From the NCBI RefSeq assembly GCF_050908995.1, contig NC_135121.1, forward strand, positions 4,650,001-4,714,000: a stretch of 64,000 nucleotides of DNA, written 5' to 3'. Each line of letters starts with the position of its first letter. The stretch's first letter is position 1. The translations under genes and the position numbers were made by a program. Source of the DNA: Andrena cerasifolii (Eukaryota; Arthropoda; Insecta; Hymenoptera; Andrenidae). Below are positions 58,358 to 64,000 of the stretch, in pieces. The notes under the pieces were generated by a model that was not told where the DNA came from, ran no database searches, and saw nothing but the letters and a program-made list of their open reading frames with translations.

Positions 58358-59339
58358 CAGGGTCATCATTTAATCTTGCAACCTGTGCTCGGGCGAACAG
58401 GTAAAATGGCAACATCGCCTCACGGACGCATTCCACTACAGTAACCCCCCGTTATGAGTCCGTTTTTTCCTCCCGTTGACAGTCCGGCGACTATCCCCAC
58501 CATTTCTTGGAAGCCTGCGGACGAGAGTAAGGGAAGCGGACAACGAGCGAGAGGAAACGAAAGAGTCGACACAGCCACTGGCCGCGCGGAATCATGTCCG
58601 CAACCCACTATGAGTTTGCCGCCAGCCCCGTTCGTCGGACTCATAACGGGAGATTACTGTACAACTATCTAGCGACCGCTGGACAGCAGTCATGCCCGAA
58701 CTTCGAAAATTTTAGGATGATCTCCTTCAAATTAACGTCGCAAAGAGCTTTTCGGAATTTTCCAGCCCCGGTAAGAAAGCTGCGCGCTCCGCTTTTATGA
58801 TCGGTTTACCACTCACACCTCTGATTACTGTAATGAGGTTTGAAAACAATGTCGACAGGTCTTGTACCCGTCTCAATTTAAAAAATTGTAGCTACAACAA
58901 GTTTACAAAGAGCATTAAATACGGTATCAAATAAACGGTTTGCAAAAGCTTTTCACAACAATTATGGTTAAAAATTGATAAAAGAATATTTATGTAAACG
59001 TAAAATATTTTAAATTATCCAGCATTAAGAGGGAATAATTTTTCCTCATTTTCCGGCCCAAATTGCATTCCGATATCTTTTATAGTTCAACAGTTATACG
59101 AAAAAGGCCCCAAATTCTTGAACCCGGGCCGGGAAATGCCGCACAACTCTTTCCGACGTTAATTTGAAAGAGACCATCCTAAATTTTGCGAAACTCGGGC
59201 ATCACTGCTGTCCAGCGGTCGCTGGCAGCTCTCCGAACACCGCGCCGGTACGAGGTTGTAATGGAATGCGTCTGTGAGGCGCTGTTGCCATTTTACCTGT
59301 TTGCCCGAGTTCAGGTTGCAAGATTAAATGATGATCCTG
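58358..59339. mobile_element. Long-TIR mariner-like element (982 bp), carrying a nested pogo-like MITE
   Basis: The ends CAGGGTCATCATTTAATC and its near-complement are flanked by TA (58356-58357 and 59340-59341). Arms of about 200 bp resemble 9585-10700, sharing CGCCTCACGGACGCATTCC and CAGCGACCGCTGGACAGCAG. The left arm is interrupted at 58439-58659. Without that insertion the arm becomes collinear with its partner. No transposase. Confidence 0.87.
58439..58659. mobile_element. pogo-like MITE (221 bp), nested, TA target
   Basis: TA lies at 58437-58438 and 58660-58661. The ends CAGTAACCCCCCGTTATGAG and the complement of CTCATAACGGGAGATTACTG pair over 24 bp with few mismatches. It is a close copy of 5398-5622. 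Confidence 0.92.
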
Positions 59340-59471
59340 TATGTAGGACGTCATATTGGCCAGCACACCATCATTTATCCAGTACGCCTGGCAACCCTGA
59401 GCGAGCGCAAGTCGGCAAGCCATGGGCGTTTCGATGATACAGCTAGCCCAAGCTTATGGGATTGCACCTAA

Positions 59472-59620
59472 GCGCTTATTTCCATTTGCGACTAGTCGTA
59501 TGTAACGGACTGTCGTTCGGATACAAAACCCTTTATTTAAGCCGCGCGTATCGAAATTAGACCATATAGAACAAAGGATTTTGTAGCCGCGCGACTAATC
59601 GCAAGTGGAAATAACTTCGC
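59472..59620. repeat. Imperfect inverted repeat
   Basis: GCGCTTATTTCCATTTGCGA (59472) pairs with TCGCAAGTGGAAATAACTTCGC (59599-59620), and ACAAAACCCTTTAT with its partner further in. The arms are 27-60 bp with mismatches. It may be an old MITE; no target duplication was seen. Confidence 0.55.
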
Positions 59621-61144
59621 CGCGATTGGGGGAACCCGTTAGGACACATCACAGGACACGTTGAGGCGCCGCACCTCGACATCGCCCACTCCTCCGGGCC
59701 GCACAAATGTTCGAACTGGGCCCAGGGTTTCCAGGAAAATCCCTACCGTAGTGGAGGGAGAACACCTACAGCAATGCGGTATATGTGTGTTGGTGATGCG
59801 ATGACGTACCACAATTCATCGCACGGAGTGATTGGCGGGCGAAGTCGTATTAGTGTATACAAGTCTATGTGACGTCACGCGTAGGGAATTGCCTGGCAAC
59901 TGTGCTTGCGACCCTGTTCCGACACCACAGTTCTCTAGGACCTCTCGCTGTCCACCAGCGCCTCGATGATGGCTCAGAGCGAGAGATCCCAGCCCACTTG
60001 CCTTTGGAGGTCCCGGCGCTTGTCAGTTAATCTCGACTTAACCATCACCTCATTCCAAACTTGAAACACTGATAACTTTGAAAGGCACAGTTTTGAGAAC
60101 AAACATTTCAGATATAAGCTACTCTTTTTGTAACACATGTTACGGAGACGATAGGTTTTCTATGGATTTCCATTTGCAATTTTAAAGTTAAGTCTGTTTT
60201 ACTCCCCGGGAGTCAACCTTGATGCAGATTTAAAGGTCCTGAGGATCGTTAAAAATTGTCATAAGCACGATTAAAGTACGATTAAGCTTTAAGGATTAAA
60301 AGTCAAAAATATTTAGGTTGCCACTTTTGAAGTTATTTGATAACACAAAAGCAGGAACGATTGATTCCTTGCCAACAGTGTTAGAACGATGCAATATTCA
60401 GTTTTACTTATAAAGAATGATGTACTGGCAAATCATTAATCACAGTGCTGTCAATACTCTTAACACATGCTCCCTTTGATATCAATCATCTGTTTGTCAC
60501 TCTCTCACAAGTAAATATTTGTATAAGGTAATTGCCCCTGGAAACGATTACATTAGAAGGATACAGCATCCTTTCTTAGAGGGTCCGATGATCGGGTCTT
60601 CTGCTATGCGTAGAAAGAGGATAGGTACCTCGTGTGGCGCTGATTATTTCACACCTGGATAGATCCCAGATTGAATCGTGTGATAGGAAGGTTATCGACA
60701 TACGCGGAGATGGCAATAACGAGACTTTTGCCCAACAGTGAGCAACCTTCAACCTACTTTGGATCAATACCTGGCGCTCGAAAAGAGTCATCCACTAATG
60801 GAATTTAACATTTTTATATTTTTCATTAAATCCTTCTGGGTGTATTATCAGTACATTTGTGAAGTTTTACTGAGGAACACAAGTCTAAAACATAACCTTA
60901 TTCAGACTGTTTTTAATTACTCATATATAATTCATTCGCCAAGTTAAGAAGTGATTCAGATTACATACCATTAAGTATAGTACAAATAAGGTTGTGCTTG
61001 TTCTTATTTTCGCTAGAGAACTGTCGCTAAATCATTCACAGTGCTCCCATGAGGATGTAATGACAAATGTAAAATTATAAAATTTTAGTCATCATTAGTA
61101 GACGATTTATCCTGCGCGCTGGGTGTGTTACTCTAACCCAGTGA
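59621..61144. other. Spacer
   Basis: GC-balanced DNA to about 60050, then AT-rich. No gene or element recognised. Confidence 0.4.
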
Positions 61145-61474
61145 GGGCCAGTCATTATGGAGCCCAACTTCCATGGTGTTTTCCAGAGTTGGACGGAAGG
61201 GGAGCTCGATGGATGGGGCAAACTGTAAGAGTGTACCTACCCATAAGCTGAACTAAACGTGTCTCTGGGAGCCCCAGTGACGGCGAACACTAGGCCCCCC
61301 AAGAATCCCAGTCATTCAAACCTATCCTACGAGTATGCATGAGCCTACACCGTACACTACTACAGTTTTCCCTCTCCGTTGCACGCCCACGTTATCGTCG
61401 GTTTTCGAACTCCCCTTCCGCGCGGCTCTGGTAAACATCATGGAGGTCGGACTCCTTAATGGCTCAACTGGCCC
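61145..61474. repeat. Imperfect inverted repeat (about 95-bp arms)
   Basis: 61145-61236 (GGGCCAGTC, GGAGCCCAACTTCCATGGTG, CGGAAGGGGAGCTCGA, AAACTGTAAGAGTGTAC) pairs with the complement of 61351-61474 at about 75-80%. It is a likely old foldback element. The 74-codon minus-strand frame inside it has no recognised domain. Confidence 0.6.
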
Positions 61475-62429
61475 TCGCTGCTCTAAGCTCCTGGAAATCG
61501 GCTGTACAACATAAAACGAGTCCTTCGTTGGCGTAAGCAAAAACAACTGATGGGGGATAATTCTCGCGTTTATTGCGCGAGTGGAAATCCGTCTCTACAG
61601 ATGAAAAGCTGTACTTTAATTTCATAAAGTAGGATTTTACAGTTATACAGTACTTGCAGTTACAACTCATAATTATTGCTAATACGCAGCTGTTGGACAG
61701 CTTATGTAAACTTTCAATTTTATTAAATATTTCACAACAGGTTGCGGAATCCCAATCGCGTACGATGCAAAACAGGCAAATGTTTCATTAGAAACTAATG
61801 AACTGAAAGTTTCGTAATTTTTACTTAAAGGGAAATGAGATGTCTAATAATGATACGATGAAAAAATCATTCTTGTTGAAAAACGATATCTTCTAGTACT
61901 CTGGATAAGATGTTCGTGTTTCCTAACTGGAGAAGATGAAAGTTAAGCTCCTTGAGGAATACCGGAACTGAAGGGGCCGGATAGATATTGCCAGAAGTGA
62001 TTTATGCAAGAAGCGCGAGGCTGCATATTACTAGCAACGATCCGTATCTAGAGTTCACTCGTGATGCCGGGAACATCGAACTCATACGCAGATCCTTTGC
62101 CATAAGGGTTTGAAACACTGCGGGCAATGGTACTAACGCTTGTGCCAATATTCCTTGAAGACATGCTGACTCCCCTTCTGCAACATGTATATGTACAAAA
62201 ATTACATCCTCGGTCTTTCCAGCATTTCAACACACGTTTCAAAGGTAAACACACGTAATTTTCAACTTTACGATGTAGGTAAGTGGTTTTTGCGATTTCA
62301 TTTTTTTTATGAAAATCTTGTTGCAAAGCAGTTTAATCCCCATGTTACTTTTTATAAATTATGATTTAATGAAATTATCTTGTAAATGTATTATTTAAAC
62401 AGTAAATATGTAGTATATATGGATGTATA
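61475..62429. other. AT-rich spacer
   Basis: No gene recognised. Confidence 0.4.
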
Positions 62430-63998
62430 CACTTACACATGTGTATTTATTGTCTATTATTATTAGTTTATATATTAAAGCAAGCAATAACATGATAATT
62501 ATTGCTGTAAATACTAATAATTTTACCACTGTTATACATTACTTGTTTCACTATGCATATAGATACAAATAGTTTAAAATTATTCTATTTCTCAAAAACA
62601 ATTCTAGGTGTAAAAAATATCATTTTTCCGCGACTCTGTTTAATCGCGCAATGGTGCATTTACTATTTGAGATTGCTCGTAGTGACATTAGTGTCACAGT
62701 ATCAGCCGTCAGTGACCGTCACAGCGGTGAATGTGTCAATTGCAATTTCGCTTTCCATCGCATTGTCAAGGAAACATCTAGACATTTGTGGGCGTACGGT
62801 TCCTGCGTCACAAAGGATTTTTAGCACCTTCAGGTAAACCAAATGGAACTCCTTAAGGGGACCAGGCAGTCAAATCGCTCGGAAATCAAATATTCTTTCC
62901 GATTTAATTATAAGAAGATGATAGCAAGCACAGACTTTTTCTTTTACACAATGCTTATTACTATCACGTAGAGTAAAAAAATACTTTCCTTGTCTACGTA
63001 TCTATTTTACAGAGGGCGCCACACGAGGTTGGTTATACACTGGTTTAGAAAAAGTGTCTTTTGTTTTGCCGTGATATTGAGTTTCAAAATAAAGATAAAA
63101 CAGTTTCCTTGAAACATGTTTCTCCTAGAACCTGTAATTTTAGAGGGGACCTCTGAAAACAGAGTTGAACCAAAATAATTATTAAAATAGCGACCAGGAG
63201 AATGCGGTTTATACGATAAATGTCGATTTTCGGGGTGCACAATGGCTTTTTATATCGGAAACCAGTGTTTTTACACTTTATGCTGAGGTACACTCCAAAC
63301 CGGTGTATACTTTTAACACACTGTAAACATTTCAAATCGATCCGAACCTCGGCTTTTTCGAAATCAGGGCAAAACTGCAGAAAAAACGCCTACACATCAA
63401 ACGACTGTAGGGCGGTCATATATATGTCTATATTATCAACAAAAAGAAATTTTTAGTTTATAGTATTAATAAACATTATCCAAAAGCACTTAGTCACAAT
63501 TTGTATTGACGTCCTTGTAATTAATTCGGAAAAAAATAACTCGAAGGGAGTGAAATTAACCCTCGAAAATTCGGCTATTTTCCGATTTTCTGTTATAACT
63601 CGCGAAATGTAAGAGATAGAAAAAAAGTTTCGAGACAAAAGTTACTTCTTTTAATTAGATCTATCATTTGGTAAAGAAATAATTTTACAGTCCACGAGTT
63701 ATAACAGAAAATCGGAAAATAACCGGGTTTTCAGGGGTCAATTACACCCCCTTAGAGTGAATTTGGGCAGCAAACAAAAATTGCGTTGTAATCAGGGGGA
63801 AATTCCCTACATATTCTCGAAGTTTCAGAATTTTTTGAATTTGCGGGTTCGGGATGTTCCCTTGTCAGTGGGCAATAAAGTAACAGCATTTATAATATTC
63901 TCTATAAGCCAGGTATAGCGGGATTTGGAGTACGCACACCAGGTCATACTTGCCTGCCCATTTAAAAAATTCGAATCAGTCAAAGAAAATGTATTTAT
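62430..63998 (+). repeat. Segmental duplicate, copy 2 (partner 49080-50225)
   Basis: 62430-62845 aligns with 49080-49610, and 63865-63998 aligns with about 50100-50225, both direct. Between them lies unrelated DNA (62850-63860) that includes a foldback at 63545-63752. Shared features include TTCAGGTAAAC near 62829 and AATAAAGTAACAGCATTTA at about 63876. It runs to, and probably past, the window edge. Confidence 0.8.
63545..63752. repeat. Inverted repeat within copy 2
   Basis: The arm ATTTTCCGATTTTCTGTTAT and neighbours (63545-63602) pair with 63695-63752, separated by about 92 bp. Outward, GGGAGTGAAATTAACC pairs with GGTCAATTACACCCCC. It is a likely MITE-type foldback with unresolved ends. 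Confidence 0.75.
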
Positions 63999-64000
63999 CT

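Overview
The window looks like non-coding, transposon-packed DNA from an animal nuclear genome, most likely an arthropod and plausibly an insect. It is AT-rich with GC-rich islands. The islands are mostly the ends of DNA transposons (hAT, Tc1/mariner and pogo-like, PIF/Harbinger-like, piggyBac-like), with Helitron-like 3' ends and large microsatellites. I found no intact protein-coding gene, tRNA or rRNA. The only recognisable coding remnant is a frameshifted N-terminal piece of a mariner transposase (about 15914-16208, minus strand). Species cannot be named from the sequence alone.

Layout. 1-720: right part of a hAT-type element carrying a 133-bp tandem array; a complete relative with exact 8-bp target duplications lies at 30718-31500. 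4.3-13 kb: palindromic MITEs, a TTAA-flanked family (6.1-6.8 kb), a 0.5-kb (ATCATATA)n array and a long-TIR mariner-like element (9.6-10.7 kb). 11.4-12.5 kb: a GGG-ended element with a hAT MITE nested in it. 13.7-16.2 kb: nested PIF/Harbinger-like elements followed by the mariner fragment. 17.1-17.6 kb: Helitron-like fragment. 23.3-26.3 kb: a 3-kb nest up to three levels deep. 26.4-29 kb: two further GGG-ended elements, one with a perfect 33-bp hairpin. 33.5-34.5 kb: an unusual minisatellite whose units carry a hairpin with compensatory base changes. 40-43 kb: two more copies of the TTAA family. 46-54 kb: hAT, piggyBac-like and giant foldback elements. 57.2-59.4 kb: chained Harbinger-like MITEs, then a mariner-like element with a pogo-like MITE nested inside it. 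Blocks at 49.08-50.2 kb recur in the same order at 62.43-64 kb, so one segment is duplicated about 13.4 kb away.

The elements do not work together as a pathway. They form a layered insertion record: most are non-autonomous, and several have exact target-site duplications that date the order of insertion. The density of nested DNA transposons and long inverted repeats, without genes, resembles heterochromatin or a small-RNA source locus. That is an inference that needs RNA data.
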